Below are positions 42,182 through 52,087 of a DNA stretch of 64,000 nt, one piece after another. The notes under the pieces are model-generated. The model made no database searches, had not been told where the DNA came from, and saw only the letters and a program-made list of their open reading frames with translations. The DNA lies in the NCBI RefSeq assembly GCF_900142465.1, contig NZ_FRAX01000007.1, forward strand, positions 62,001 to 126,000, given 5' to 3'. Made by a program: the position numbers and the translations under genes. Positions within the stretch are counted from its first letter, which is position 1, and each line of letters begins with the position of its first letter. This stretch comes from Fibrobacter sp. UWH6 (GTDB taxonomy: Bacteria > Fibrobacterota > Fibrobacteria > Fibrobacterales > Fibrobacteraceae).

Positions 42182-42799
42182 TTACAAATACTTTAAAGCT
42201 TCGGGAATAAGTTGAGCGGCATCGGCGGAATCGCCCAGAACTTCGACGGCCTTCACAACGGCCTTTTCGGCAGCAGGATCCTTGACACCGAGAGTATGGA
42301 GCGCAAGAACGGCTTCAAGTTTAGCCCCGGTAAGGGCGCCCATGCTAGTAACTCCGCTACCTTCTACGTTGCCTAGGCCCTGAAGCATGGTGCCTGCCTT
42401 GTCTCTCAAGGTAAGGACCATCTGTTCGCAGGTCTTTTTGCCAAGCCCCTTGATTTTACTCAGGGCGGACTTGTTATCGCTGGCGATCATATTCAGGAGA
42501 TCCGCCGGCGTGACTCCACTCAGTATGCGCTGGGCCATCTTAGGTCCAACGCCATTGACGTCCAACAACATCAGGAAGGTGTCCTTTTCCGTCTTGTCGG
42601 CAAAACCGAACAACGTCATGGAATCTTCACGAACGACCAAGTTTGTATAGATGGTCACTAGGGTGTTACCATCGCCAACTTCAGGCAATTTTCCAGCCGT
42701 GTGGGCCGAAACATTGATTCCATAGCCAATTCCATTTACATCCACCACAATAAAAGTGGGGGACTTTTCTATAAGACAACCTTTGACTTGTTCGATCAT
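42182..42799 (-). CDS. ruvA: Holliday junction DNA-binding protein RuvA
   Basis: 205 residues from ATG 42799; a longer upstream reading runs through the promoter and palindrome and lacks family similarity. It begins [20 protein letters not shown], then GYGINVS. Two helix-hairpin-helix motifs are [13 protein letters not shown] and [14 protein letters not shown] linker (about 140-158) leads to the domain that contacts RuvB. Forms the tetramer that holds the four-way junction. Confidence 0.96.
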   Translation of the reverse strand: MIEQVKGCLIEKSPTFIVVDVNGIGYGINVSAHTAGKLPEVGDGNTLVTIYTNLVVREDSMTLFGFADKTEKDTFLMLLDVNGVGPKMAQRILSGVTPADLLNMIASDNKSALSKIKGLGKKTCEQMVLTLRDKAGTMLQGLGNVEGSGVTSMGALTGAKLEAVLALHTLGVKDPAAEKAVVKAVEVLGDSADAAQLIPEALKYL

Positions 42800-42808
42800 A
42801 GTTCCAAA

Positions 42809-42835
42809 TGTGCAGTATAAAAAACTTACTGCACA
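42809..42835. promoter_or_regulatory. Palindrome in the ruvA leader, possible operator
   Basis: Perfect nine-base inverted repeat TGTGCAGTA / TACTGCACA around a nine-base AT-rich spacer. One arm overlaps the TATATTTG promoter element. It lies between promoter and start codon, where a repressor such as LexA could act. Confidence 0.55.
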
Positions 42836-42841
42836 AATATA
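42834..42841 (-). promoter_or_regulatory. TAnnTTTG promoter element of ruvAB
   Basis: TATATTTG on the minus strand, 34 bases before the ruvA start. Confidence 0.6.
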
Positions 42842-42897
42842 CACTCCCGTACGGGCTGTGTCAAGTCGTTTCGTACACAAAAGTGCAGGTCTTATAC

Positions 42898-42934
42898 AAA
42901 AAAGAACCCCGCCAGCTTTTGCCAGCGGGTTCCT
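42898..42934 (-). terminator. Terminator upstream of ruvA
   Basis: GAACCC-CGC / GCGGGTTC stem with T-run on the minus strand. It would stop transcription entering ruvAB from the right. Confidence 0.6.
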
Positions 42935-42980
42935 TTACATTCTAACTGGATAGAAGTCCGTTTATTAATTGGAGTCCTTT

Positions 42981-43151
42981 ATGCAACGGACGGAGAAAAG
43001 TCTTGTGTCAGAATCCTCGTGGCTAACACGACTGAATGCATCCTGTTCAACAAGGGAGAGGCCCATAAACAGGGTTAAAGCACTCCAAGCTGCGCTAACC
43101 CGAGAAAAACTGAACGATCGCTTTATAACAAACCTTTTTTCTCTAAAATAG
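42981..43151 (+). CDS. Doubtful small open frame
   Basis: 56 codons (MQRTEKSLVSESS... to NLFSLK) with GGAG six bases before the ATG. No homology recognised. AGG and CGA codons and irregular third positions differ from neighbouring genes. It lies in a 340-base stretch (42880-43218) with no other gene. It could be a small peptide gene, or chance within a leader or small RNA. Confidence 0.2.
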   Translation: MQRTEKSLVSESSWLTRLNASCSTRERPINRVKALQAALTREKLNDRFITNLFSLK

Positions 43152-43218
43152 GAAATGTTAATATTACCGTCAGTAAAAAAATAAGCTTCCGTAGTATGTT
43201 TAGGACATGAGATTTATC

Positions 43219-43244
43219 AAAAAAAGCCGACCTTTATGGCCGGC
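43219..43244 (-). terminator. Terminator of the YhhN-like gene
   Basis: GCCGGCC / GGTCGGC stem (one G-U) read on the minus strand, followed by seven Ts. Confidence 0.75.
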
Positions 43245-43268
43245 ATTCTCATTTTCATGGTTTGCTTT

Positions 43269-44036
43269 TTATTTTTTGCGGATTCCACTCAATACTAACA
43301 TGAGCAACGCAGGAACATAGAAGAACCAAACCAAGTTATTGGCAACGGTAGCAACGACTTCCTGAGTACTATGGTCGTCTCCAGTTGCCAAGGAAAATCC
43401 CACGCAGACATCGCCCAAGTAGAAAAGTATCATGCCAAGCCTAATAAGAGAGGCATTCTTTTGGGGGAAGTAACCGTACCTGGACACGCGAAGACCTTCG
43501 AAAAGGGCGCAAGTCAAGAATGTTCCATAGACAATGATAGTGGGAACCAGACCGGTTTCAAACACTCCCAGAAGACGAAGGTCAAAGAGGACCAGCACAG
43601 AGGCGAAAGGAACCAGGATAATCCACGGAATGCTATTGTCAGTCTCGTTCTTACGGGTAAATCGATAAATGAGAATAGACTGGAACACAATAAAGAAACA
43701 GACACCCATGAGCATAAATTCCACGCTGAACTGAGCGAGTGATTTAGCGTTATGCAGAAGCTTAAAGCAGATATCGGCCAAAAAAGCCGCACCCATGGCG
43801 GTCAACAACAGACGATGGTCGCGCCTGCCTAGACAATCCTTACCAATAGCAATGGCCAAAATAGCGACAAGCACTGTCGTTGCGAACTTGGTATAGTGCT
43901 GCACATAGCTTGAATCTGCCAAGCATTGTTCAACAGCCCCGCACTGGTAAAAAACAAACCAGTCTCTAATAAAATAGAATACAAAAAGGACTGTAATAAC
44001 GCCCAGAAGGACCTTGATACGCTTTGGAAGAATCAT
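43269..44036 (-). CDS. YhhN/TMEM86-family membrane protein (lysoplasmalogenase-like)
   Basis: 255 residues, seven to eight TM helices and almost no loops. YTKFATTVLVAILAIAIGK, LADICFKLL and LFYLGDVCVGFSLA match the conserved acidic and Lys positions of the YhhN family. Characterised members hydrolyse the vinyl-ether bond of lysoplasmalogens. Rumen Fibrobacter was reported long ago to contain plasmalogens, so a lipid-turnover role is reasonable if the genus is right. An inserted N-terminal loop with two Cys (FYQCGAVEQCLAD) is unusual. Confidence 0.78.
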   Translation of the reverse strand: MILPKRIKVLLGVITVLFVFYFIRDWFVFYQCGAVEQCLADSSYVQHYTKFATTVLVAILAIAIGKDCLGRRDHRLLLTAMGAAFLADICFKLLHNAKSLAQFSVEFMLMGVCFFIVFQSILIYRFTRKNETDNSIPWIILVPFASVLVLFDLRLLGVFETGLVPTIIVYGTFLTCALFEGLRVSRYGYFPQKNASLIRLGMILFYLGDVCVGFSLATGDDHSTQEVVATVANNLVWFFYVPALLMLVLSGIRKK

Positions 44037-44119
44037 GGCGTAAATAATAAAAAAATATTTATTGCGAAAGTTGCTTTTAACGTGTAAACATTACTTTAAT
44101 GCAAATTGTCTACCCGCCA

Positions 44120-45049
44120 TTACTTCTTGTTTTTGGCACTCTTTTTAGAGCTAGTCTTCTTGGGCTTGGTATTTTTCACCTTAGCCTTGCGTTTTTTGCC
44201 AGTCGATTCAGAAATTTCACTAGACATTTCAACAGATTTGCCATTTTCCGACTGTTTTTCAAGAGCAGACGGTTCCTCAGAAGCTATTTTGGCATTCTTT
44301 TGAGCATTTACGACAGTCAGACTGTCTTCGAAAACCTGAAGACTCTCTTCAAAGGAAGAACCATCGCCAGAGTTGGCAGGACCAACTTCGTATTCATCGT
44401 CTTCATCATCGGCATTACGGATAATCGTACGACGTTCGTTTCTTCTATGACTAAATTCAAAGCCAACCGAGAGACGAATCGCAATGCGCCCCGAAGAAAT
44501 TCTAAACTTTTGCTTCTTCCATTCGAAAGACTTAAGAATGGAGGTGTAATCGTAGCCCGCCTCCAGGGCGATACGGTAGGGGAATACACAGCCTGCACCG
44601 ATGTATACCATAAAATCAGTAGGCATTTCCCACCAGGGATCGTCGAAATCCAACGGCATAACATAACCTAGACGGGTTACAACATAGGGGTCAAAAATAC
44701 TTTCGTCGTAAATAGAGCCGAAAGTAAGGTTCAGCCAAAGGGGGAGGGTAGCCGGAGTGAAATCGATTCCATCGCGAGTCTGCTTGCTCTTATAGCCAAG
44801 ACCTAGACCATAACGAATGGGGGCGTACTGGGCAGTGAACAAAAATTCCAGGTCGCCCTGATACATAAATTGCGTTTTCTGTTTTCTTTCAGACTTCACA
44901 CCGTCATCGTTATTCTCGATCGTGACAGATGCGGGGGTCAAAAAACCGAAACCCGGGCGAATTTCCATGGCGAAACTGACGACGGAAATTGCAACGACTA
45001 GAAATGCAATCTTACTGCAATTGGCAAAAATACGTGACATAGCTTTCAT
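44120..45049 (-). CDS. Secreted barrel-like protein with long basic tail
   Basis: 309 residues. A signal peptide (about 1-27) precedes a domain of alternating beta-strands (about 30-210: YGLGLGYKSKQ, PLWLNLTFGSIYD, FMVYIGAGCVFPYRIALEAGYDY), like small outer-membrane barrels. The remaining 100 residues are disordered: an acidic stretch (DDEDDEYEVG), a Ser/Glu-rich part, then a strongly basic end (KKRKAKVKN, KPKKTSSKKSAKNKK). The tail could bind peptidoglycan, LPS or nucleic acid; unknown. Confidence 0.75.
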   Translation of the reverse strand: MKAMSRIFANCSKIAFLVVAISVVSFAMEIRPGFGFLTPASVTIENNDDGVKSERKQKTQFMYQGDLEFLFTAQYAPIRYGLGLGYKSKQTRDGIDFTPATLPLWLNLTFGSIYDESIFDPYVVTRLGYVMPLDFDDPWWEMPTDFMVYIGAGCVFPYRIALEAGYDYTSILKSFEWKKQKFRISSGRIAIRLSVGFEFSHRRNERRTIIRNADDEDDEYEVGPANSGDGSSFEESLQVFEDSLTVVNAQKNAKIASEEPSALEKQSENGKSVEMSSEISESTGKKRKAKVKNTKPKKTSSKKSAKNKK

Positions 45050-45078
45050 TTCTCCTAACTTCCTTATCCAACCGCGGC

Positions 45079-45086
45079 CAAAGATA
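45079..45086 (-). promoter_or_regulatory. TAnnTTTG promoter element of the barrel-like gene
   Basis: TATCTTTG on the minus strand, 29 bases before the start at 45049. Confidence 0.6.
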
Positions 45087-45130
45087 GCTTTTTTTACTTA
45101 CAAAATTGCGCTGAAGAAAGAATTTTTTTC

Positions 45131-45138
45131 TACATTTC
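45131..45138 (+). promoter_or_regulatory. Near-consensus promoter element of the giant VWA gene
   Basis: TACATTTC differs from TAnnTTTG only in its last base and lies 33 bases before the start. AGGAGG follows at 45161-45166. Confidence 0.4.
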
Positions 45139-45171
45139 ACGTCACTGGGATGATTTCTTAGGAGGTTCTTC

Positions 45172-48100
45172 ATGAAATTGAAGAGCGATTTTGGTGCGTT
45201 TCGCATCGTAATGGCTTTTTTGTGTTTCGTTTGCTCTATGGCTTTTGCCTCGGGTACTGTACTTAACATTACCGAAACGGAATTAAGCTTTAATCACACA
45301 AACGACAATTACTTATCGACGTCCAGCGGAACCCGATTCTGCTTTAAAGCTCCCAAGGCAGGGAGTTACATCATTCAGTTCTCTACTGTTAGCGGAAGAG
45401 ATGAACTTTACTACTACGGGTCCGATAGCTCTTTTAGTTCTTATTCTGCGTCTGCGCATAAGGTTCTGTACTATGGCTATACTGAAAATTTCGGTATAAC
45501 AGCCACTTCAGCTGGAGAGAAATTCTATTTCAGGATAGAACCTTATACCTCTTCCTATTATTCTTATACCCGTACGGTAGTCGCCAAGGACGGGGCCAAA
45601 GTCACTTTTGAAAACCTCAAGGCCGACAATGCCAGTTCCGATTCTGTTTACCTGGCTGGAGACACCGTTTCAATCTACGCTCCTGGCGATAAAGACCACA
45701 AGTTCAGCAAGTGGAAAGTTTCTTCGGGTACTTGCACCATCGGCGACGCAACCAAGGCAACCACAACCCTCGCCGTTAATGGGAATTGCAAAGTGACCGC
45801 CGAATTCACAGATGCCGTCATGTACAAGATTACCACCACACCGGTAGAATATAGCCCTGCGGCCAACTATTATTCCGGATCGGCGACAAACGGGGTCCGT
45901 TTTTACCTCATAGCCCCCAAGAGTGGCGGCTATCGCGTTACCGTTTCTCCGAAAAACAACGATCGTTTCTATTTCTACCGCCATGTCACTTCCACATTCG
46001 CGACCACCGCCTGGTATGACTACAGCGGTTATGACATGAGCGATTCCATGTTGGTCAGTGCAGGCGACACCCTGTTTTATAGTGTCAGATCCTATAACAC
46101 TCGCGACTCCAACAAGACATTCTCTATCAGTTATTCCACCATCAAGACAAATACAATTTCCTTGACCAGCGCATCGGCTAATTGTTCTACCGCTGTGGCC
46201 CTGGACACAGCCTTGCCTGGTCAAATTGTTTCTTATACGGGTTACAGCAAGGTGGGTTACCGCCCCAACGGCTGGAAAGTGCTGACTGGCGATAAAAAAC
46301 TTTACGACAGTACCGCTTACACCATTAGCGACACCATCAATACCGATACAAAATACCAGCTGCAGTGTATTGCCGGTAAATATTACGACATTACCTCCCA
46401 GAAAAAGGGCTATACCTTCATAAACGATTTCTATGACCGTTCTCCGGAGTATGGTATACGATTCCGTTATACAGCTCTATCTGCCGGAATCTATGCCATC
46501 AGAGCCACCTCCAAGAGTTATTCACACTACTTCTACGATTACGGCAATGATTCCACCGCAACTAGTTACAAAAGGCGTAACTCATTCTCCTACTCATCTC
46601 CCGTTACCCAGTACATAAAGGTCAATGCAGGAGACAAGTTCTTTTATACCCTTACGTCTAACTACTCTAGCTATTTCAGCGATTCCGTTTACATTGTAGC
46701 CAAGAAGGCAGCCCTCATACAATCTCCCAACAAGTCTTATCCAGACACAGTTGCATTGGGCGACACCTTAACTGTTACAGCAAACACCGCTCAGGACACT
46801 CGATTTGGCGGATGGTATGTGGAATACGGTTCCGGTAAGTTCCTGGATTCCACTTCCATGACAACCAAGTTCATTCCCTCATCGGATTCCATCAAGATCA
46901 ATTTCCATGTAGATTCCGCTAAGGTCTATACAATCTCCAGCAAGGAATCAACCTTCGACTATTTCAAGTACGGCAGCAAATCCTATAAATACGGAGTGCG
47001 TACCGTATTCGTAGCCCCGGATACTGGAACTTACGCCCTGGTGACGAATACAAATCAGACAACCTACGTCTACGAATACTCTTATAATACATTCGGATCT
47101 AGCTACAAAGACTATAATTACGCATATTCCGGAACATCAAAAATTATGTTCAACATGAGTAATGTGGGTGATAGTCTATATTTCCTTATCGCACCCTATT
47201 CCACCACAGTAAATGACAGTTTCAAGGTAAAGGTTCTCAAGACGGTCAAGGTGCGTGGCGATACCGCAGGATACGGTTATGTCTACGTGGGAACCAATTC
47301 AAGGAACTACGACTCTACCTATGTGAGCGGGGATTCCATCCTGCTTAGGGCCTACAGTAGGAATACATCCAAGTTCTCTCACTGGGAACATGTTTCTGGA
47401 TCCTGCACGATTTCTGATTCCACCTTGTCAACGACTTACGCCCGCCTGAAGGGGGATTGCAATGTCCGTGCCGTATTTGTTGATGGTATCATCTACAACA
47501 TTACCCAGACTCCCACTGCCTACACTGTTGACAAGCACTACTATATCGACAATTATAACAGTGAAGTTCGATTCCGCTTTGTGGCTCCCAAGACCGGCAT
47601 CTACATTATTGCGGCAACAAGAGAAGTCAGCTCCAGCTACTACGAAAACACCCTATATCTGTATCGATATAGTTCCAGTTCGTTCTCTTCCTATACCGCC
47701 AGTAGGAACAAGGCCAACGTAGTCGTGGATTCCATATCGGTTAATGCAGGGGATACTGTCTATTACAAATTCCAGAACTACAGTTCATCTTACGCAAGGA
47801 ATTTACCGTTCTGGATTAGCTATTCCTCCGCAGATAAAGGCTCTATCACCGTTCTTTCCGACATTCGCGGCCATGTGACTCCCGATACCGGATATGCCTC
47901 TGCCTGGCTTAATGTGGCTTACCCCATTTCGGCATCGGCCGACAGCGGATACAGATTCAACAAGTGGCGAGTGCTTTCGGGCAACGCCAACATTGCCGAT
48001 ACCCTGGCCAAAAATACCGTAGTTTCTACAAAGGATTCTGCAAAGGTAAAAGCAACCTATAAGAAGGGAACCATCGAAACCTTGACCACCAAGGAACAGA

Positions 48101-51100
48101 AGTTCTCCTTCATGCACAATTACTTTAGTGATTACACAGGATCGTCTATTTACTTTAAGTGGACTGCACCCGATACGTCCTGGCGTATGATCAGTTTTGT
48201 GTTTAGCGAATCGATTAGCGGCACGTTGTACTTCTATGGTAACGACTCCACGTTCTCCAACTCCGTTAGCTATTCCACGATCACTTCCAATTTCCAGAAG
48301 GGTTTCCAGCCCGGCAAAAAGGGCGAAACGCAGTACTGGAAGTTCGTATCCAGCACCACCAATAACTTTAGCAATGCGGAGTTCTCGGCCTTGGTGGCAA
48401 CACCCTATGTGCTTACTGTAAACTCTCCGTCTAAGGGTTACACAAATCCCGCCGGTGACGTGGCTCTGGCTCCAGGAATGGATACCCTGATTTACGCCAT
48501 TCCCTATGGCGGTTATACCTTTGATTCCTGGGTAACCAGAAAGGGGTCTGTTACCATTGACAATAAAAATAGTTCTAGGACTAGAATGAAGCCTACTACG
48601 GCTCAATGTATCGTAGAGGCTACATATTCGTTAGACTTTACAGTTCAGCCCAAGTTGACCATCAATAGTCTGGATCTGAACAACCACCCGGGCGTGTGCG
48701 CAACCGTATCTGTGGTAGACGAAAATTCCGGTCGCGCTATTCCAGGTCTGGATTCAACGGACTTTGTCCTCCATCAAGACAAAAAATCCGTTCCCATTCA
48801 GATCTCCTCTGTAGAAAAAATCGGTGGCGTTTCCGTGGTTCTTGTGGTAGACGAAAGTGGATCCATGGGTTCTACAAAAATGACTAGCGCCAAAAATTCC
48901 ATCCGTCAATTCATTAACGAGATGGGACCTTACGACAGGACGGCTATCGTCGGTTTTGAAAATACTATTCGTGTACACCAGGCCATGACTTCCGACAGGG
49001 ATGCCCTCCTTAATGCCGTTAATAATTTGAGCGCTCGAGGCGGAACCTACATCAACGATGGCATTTCCAAAGGCCTTGATCAGCTGGTGGGCGAAACTAA
49101 TGCCACCGCAGTGATTGTTTTCTCTGATGGTTATGACGCTAGTGATGACGAGAGAAAGACTAGTTCTGTTGTTGCTCAGGCCAATGGCATGAATACAACA
49201 ATCTATTCCATCGCCGTGGAATGTGATTCTGAAGAACCCCTAAAGACTCTTGCCGAAAGTACTGGAGGTTCCTTTACCATGGCCCCCTCTGCCGACCAAT
49301 TGGCAGACATCTATGCAAGCATCCGCAGTGCCGTGCAGGCTCGATATGTGCTTTGCTACAACAGCCCCGACGCCGTTCTGGATGGAGATACCCACCAGGT
49401 GGTCATCAAGGGCACCTTCCTGAACAAGGTTAGCCGCGATACCGCCTACTGGGACGAAAGCTTCTTGCCCCCAGTCGTGACCTTGACCGATTCTACCAAG
49501 CGTCTGATTGGTTATCAACAATCTGAAGGAGTGGCAATCACCATTAAGGTTATTGTAAAATCCAAGAAGAATATTGGTTCTGTTTACATCTATACCAAGA
49601 CATCGGACCTAAAGAATACACCTATGGTGTCTCACGCCATGACCCAGGTTAAGGATAGTCTATGGAGCTATACCATACCTGCAAGCAGTGTGGTCGCTCC
49701 GGGTATAGATTTCTATGTGGTGGCCACCGATGTCGACGGACTTGTGGGCAAGAGTCCCTCTGTTCCGAATCCGGCTAAGGAACCTTATACCATTCCCGTA
49801 AAGAACAACGTACCTAAAATTACATCTCTTGTCGAAGCCTGTATCGATACGACCAACGGTAAGGGAATCTTTGATTTCCAGGTTTCCGATACCGATGGTA
49901 TTAATCAGGTTATCCTGTATTACAAGAATGATATTGGCGTCGTGTTCGAAACCCAAAACTTCATGCAGGATAGAGGCGATAAGAACCTCTGGTTTGCCGA
50001 AATTCCTACATCCTACTTTGTGGACAGCGAAGTAGAATTCTATGTCCGAGCCCTAGACAATAAAGGAGTTTCTGCACGCTGGAATAAGTTCAAGAATGCA
50101 TCCGTTCCCGCCTGTAAGGACGGAAAGACCATCAGAGAAGTCAAGGATTCTATCGCCCTGGTAAACGTCTCTAACAAGAACGAGGCCATTGCCCGCGAAA
50201 CAGAAGTCATCTCGGCGACCCTCACCACAGAAGACTTCTCCCGCGGAGTGGATACCGTGCTGGTGAACCTTTCTTGCCTTGTTTCCGGCGACATGGAAGA
50301 AAACCTGAAAATGGTGGAGACTTCTTCGGGCAAGTACAAGCTGCTTAACGACATGAAGAAGGATGAACGCAACGCCAAGCGCAACGACGGACGTCTTTCC
50401 TGTACCGCAGCCGACACCATCGTGGTTTCCTACAAGGATCCCATGTTCGGAACCACCGTGGCCGACTCCGCCGCAATCAGTTCCATGGAAGGTATTGAAT
50501 ACCGCTTTATGGATAGTAAGTGCTACGAAGACCTGGATTCTGTACTCACTTCTTCTACAGCACCGTTCTGCCTGGTCATCAATATGGAAAGCCCCACCTT
50601 GGACAAGGCAGACACTCTTGACGTAATCCTGTTTACCAACACCGACGACACCTTGAAGGTAAAGGCTGTTGAAACAGGCAAGTACACTTCTGAATTCAAG
50701 GTAAAGAATGCATACTTTACTTATGTAAGCGAAAAGAAGGCCCAGAAGGATACTGTACTGGATGCCGTCCTGAATTTTGACGGGGAATCCAACCGCATCA
50801 AGATCCAGGCTGAAGTAAAGTCCGACAAGTCCAACCTGAAGACTCGCGACTACCTGATCGTGAACTCCGATTACGTCGGCGCTGAATTGGCAGAACTGTA
50901 CGACAGCGACCTGGACGGACAAGCCGACTCTATCCGCATTCACTATAAGAAGGCTATTACCGCCAAGATTGAAAGTATCGATACCCTCTACTGGAATAAG
51001 GCCGGCGACGAATGGCGTAGCGTCAAAAAATCTGAAATTGTCCTGGAAAGCGACAACAAGTGGATTCACGTCAAGCTAGAAAAGCCTTTCGAATACGGAA

Positions 51101-51963
51101 AGACCGCAATAGACACTTCTGCCAAGCCCTACCTGCAGCTGACCAAGAGCAAGGGCGATATCATGCAGAAGATGTTTATCGAGGATCATATCGGCGCCGT
51201 ACCTGTTGAAGCGGTAAAGCATCCTGGCGAAATGACTATTTCTGAATATCTGGATGCATCCGACAAGCTTCCGCCCGATACTCTAGTCATTACCCTTTCT
51301 GAACCCATCAAGAACGTTGGCGACAGCGCCGCCTGGAAGAAGCTGTTCCGTTACAGCAAGAGCTGCAGCGATACAGCAACCCATTCCATTAACGCCGAGG
51401 CTCCCACCATCGATTCCACCGGAACCGTCTGGACCTTCGTTCTCAAGGATTACAACATTTCTGTGGACAACTGCATCAGGACCAACCCCGCAGCAAACTA
51501 CGTAGACCGTTCCAAGAACCCCATGGGCCGCGGCGGAATCGACGTGACGGGTAAGGATGGCAGTGTCTACCTGTATGAAGTGGCCGGCAACCCCGCCATC
51601 AGCGGTTTGGGCAAGAAGGCCAAGTGGATCCCCGAAAAGGGCAACCAGTGGGAAGTTCAGCCCGACACCATTTCTAGCGTCAGGTTCCAGACCATAGCCC
51701 CCTTCCACGCCTTCATCACCATTTACGACGGGCTCTCTCACATTGTCACCTCCTTCCAGAAGGACTTTGGCCATAAGGGCGAAATGGAACAGGAAATCCG
51801 AGGTAACGACAAGAACCACTACAAGGTGGGATTCCTGAAGTGGAACCAGAGATCCAGCGATGGCCGCAAGGTGGGTACAGGCGTGTATATCTGGCGAATC
51901 GACTTCAAGTTCGAAGACGGACATACCGAATACAGAATCCTGCAGACCGGCGTAAAACGGTAA
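45172..51963 (+). CDS. Giant secreted protein: six tandem repeats, VWA domain, Ig-like C-terminal region
   Basis: 2263 residues, AGGAGG five bases before ATG. Signal peptide (about 1-26). Six repeats of about 185-190 residues start near 30, 218, 403, 585, 775 and 965. Each has a beta-sandwich-like half (FRFxAPKxGxY, then VNAGDxxYY) and an InlB-B-like half (KFSKWKVSSGTCTI). A VWA domain (about 1190-1400) has an intact MIDAS DESGS (Asp1227, Ser1229, Ser1231). Ig-like domains follow (about 1450-2150), then a FlgD-Ig-like end (about 2160-2263: FHAFITIYDG, WNQRSSDGRKVGTGVYIWRIDF). Probably a surface adhesin binding metal and substrate; target unknown. Confidence 0.85.
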   Translation: MKLKSDFGAFRIVMAFLCFVCSMAFASGTVLNITETELSFNHTNDNYLSTSSGTRFCFKAPKAGSYIIQFSTVSGRDELYYYGSDSSFSSYSASAHKVLYYGYTENFGITATSAGEKFYFRIEPYTSSYYSYTRTVVAKDGAKVTFENLKADNASSDSVYLAGDTVSIYAPGDKDHKFSKWKVSSGTCTIGDATKATTTLAVNGNCKVTAEFTDAVMYKITTTPVEYSPAANYYSGSATNGVRFYLIAPKSGGYRVTVSPKNNDRFYFYRHVTSTFATTAWYDYSGYDMSDSMLVSAGDTLFYSVRSYNTRDSNKTFSISYSTIKTNTISLTSASANCSTAVALDTALPGQIVSYTGYSKVGYRPNGWKVLTGDKKLYDSTAYTISDTINTDTKYQLQCIAGKYYDITSQKKGYTFINDFYDRSPEYGIRFRYTALSAGIYAIRATSKSYSHYFYDYGNDSTATSYKRRNSFSYSSPVTQYIKVNAGDKFFYTLTSNYSSYFSDSVYIVAKKAALIQSPNKSYPDTVALGDTLTVTANTAQDTRFGGWYVEYGSGKFLDSTSMTTKFIPSSDSIKINFHVDSAKVYTISSKESTFDYFKYGSKSYKYGVRTVFVAPDTGTYALVTNTNQTTYVYEYSYNTFGSSYKDYNYAYSGTSKIMFNMSNVGDSLYFLIAPYSTTVNDSFKVKVLKTVKVRGDTAGYGYVYVGTNSRNYDSTYVSGDSILLRAYSRNTSKFSHWEHVSGSCTISDSTLSTTYARLKGDCNVRAVFVDGIIYNITQTPTAYTVDKHYYIDNYNSEVRFRFVAPKTGIYIIAATREVSSSYYENTLYLYRYSSSSFSSYTASRNKANVVVDSISVNAGDTVYYKFQNYSSSYARNLPFWISYSSADKGSITVLSDIRGHVTPDTGYASAWLNVAYPISASADSGYRFNKWRVLSGNANIADTLAKNTVVSTKDSAKVKATYKKGTIETLTTKEQKFSFMHNYFSDYTGSSIYFKWTAPDTSWRMISFVFSESISGTLYFYGNDSTFSNSVSYSTITSNFQKGFQPGKKGETQYWKFVSSTTNNFSNAEFSALVATPYVLTVNSPSKGYTNPAGDVALAPGMDTLIYAIPYGGYTFDSWVTRKGSVTIDNKNSSRTRMKPTTAQCIVEATYSLDFTVQPKLTINSLDLNNHPGVCATVSVVDENSGRAIPGLDSTDFVLHQDKKSVPIQISSVEKIGGVSVVLVVDESGSMGSTKMTSAKNSIRQFINEMGPYDRTAIVGFENTIRVHQAMTSDRDALLNAVNNLSARGGTYINDGISKGLDQLVGETNATAVIVFSDGYDASDDERKTSSVVAQANGMNTTIYSIAVECDSEEPLKTLAESTGGSFTMAPSADQLADIYASIRSAVQARYVLCYNSPDAVLDGDTHQVVIKGTFLNKVSRDTAYWDESFLPPVVTLTDSTKRLIGYQQSEGVAITIKVIVKSKKNIGSVYIYTKTSDLKNTPMVSHAMTQVKDSLWSYTIPASSVVAPGIDFYVVATDVDGLVGKSPSVPNPAKEPYTIPVKNNVPKITSLVEACIDTTNGKGIFDFQVSDTDGINQVILYYKNDIGVVFETQNFMQDRGDKNLWFAEIPTSYFVDSEVEFYVRALDNKGVSARWNKFKNASVPACKDGKTIREVKDSIALVNVSNKNEAIARETEVISATLTTEDFSRGVDTVLVNLSCLVSGDMEENLKMVETSSGKYKLLNDMKKDERNAKRNDGRLSCTAADTIVVSYKDPMFGTTVADSAAISSMEGIEYRFMDSKCYEDLDSVLTSSTAPFCLVINMESPTLDKADTLDVILFTNTDDTLKVKAVETGKYTSEFKVKNAYFTYVSEKKAQKDTVLDAVLNFDGESNRIKIQAEVKSDKSNLKTRDYLIVNSDYVGAELAELYDSDLDGQADSIRIHYKKAITAKIESIDTLYWNKAGDEWRSVKKSEIVLESDNKWIHVKLEKPFEYGKTAIDTSAKPYLQLTKSKGDIMQKMFIEDHIGAVPVEAVKHPGEMTISEYLDASDKLPPDTLVITLSEPIKNVGDSAAWKKLFRYSKSCSDTATHSINAEAPTIDSTGTVWTFVLKDYNISVDNCIRTNPAANYVDRSKNPMGRGGIDVTGKDGSVYLYEVAGNPAISGLGKKAKWIPEKGNQWEVQPDTISSVRFQTIAPFHAFITIYDGLSHIVTSFQKDFGHKGEMEQEIRGNDKNHYKVGFLKWNQRSSDGRKVGTGVYIWRIDFKFEDGHTEYRILQTGVKR

Positions 51964-51996
51964 GCATTCCCGAAAGTTCGACCTAGAATACTCCTC

Positions 51997-52045
51997 AAAA
52001 AAAGGAACCCCGCCACACATCACTGTGAATTGGCGGGATTCTTTA
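51997..52045. terminator. Bidirectional terminator between convergent genes
   Basis: GAACCCCGCCA / TGGCGGGATTC stem with one mismatch, As on the left, CTTT on the right. Serves the VWA gene and the convergent barrel gene. Confidence 0.7.
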
Positions 52046-52087
52046 TTGCGTTTTATATGTGCGATTTAATTGTTTAACGGTCTAACA

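Noticed and set aside
42809-42835. Assignment of the ruvA palindrome as a certain LexA box
   Set aside because: It does not match the remembered Fibrobacter LexA motif spacing; kept only as an operator candidate.
42881-43218. Possible small RNA or tmRNA-like gene in the gap right of ruvA
   Set aside because: No tRNA-like acceptor or T-arm, no tag peptide, and no promoter element on the minus strand; only a doubtful small frame is present.
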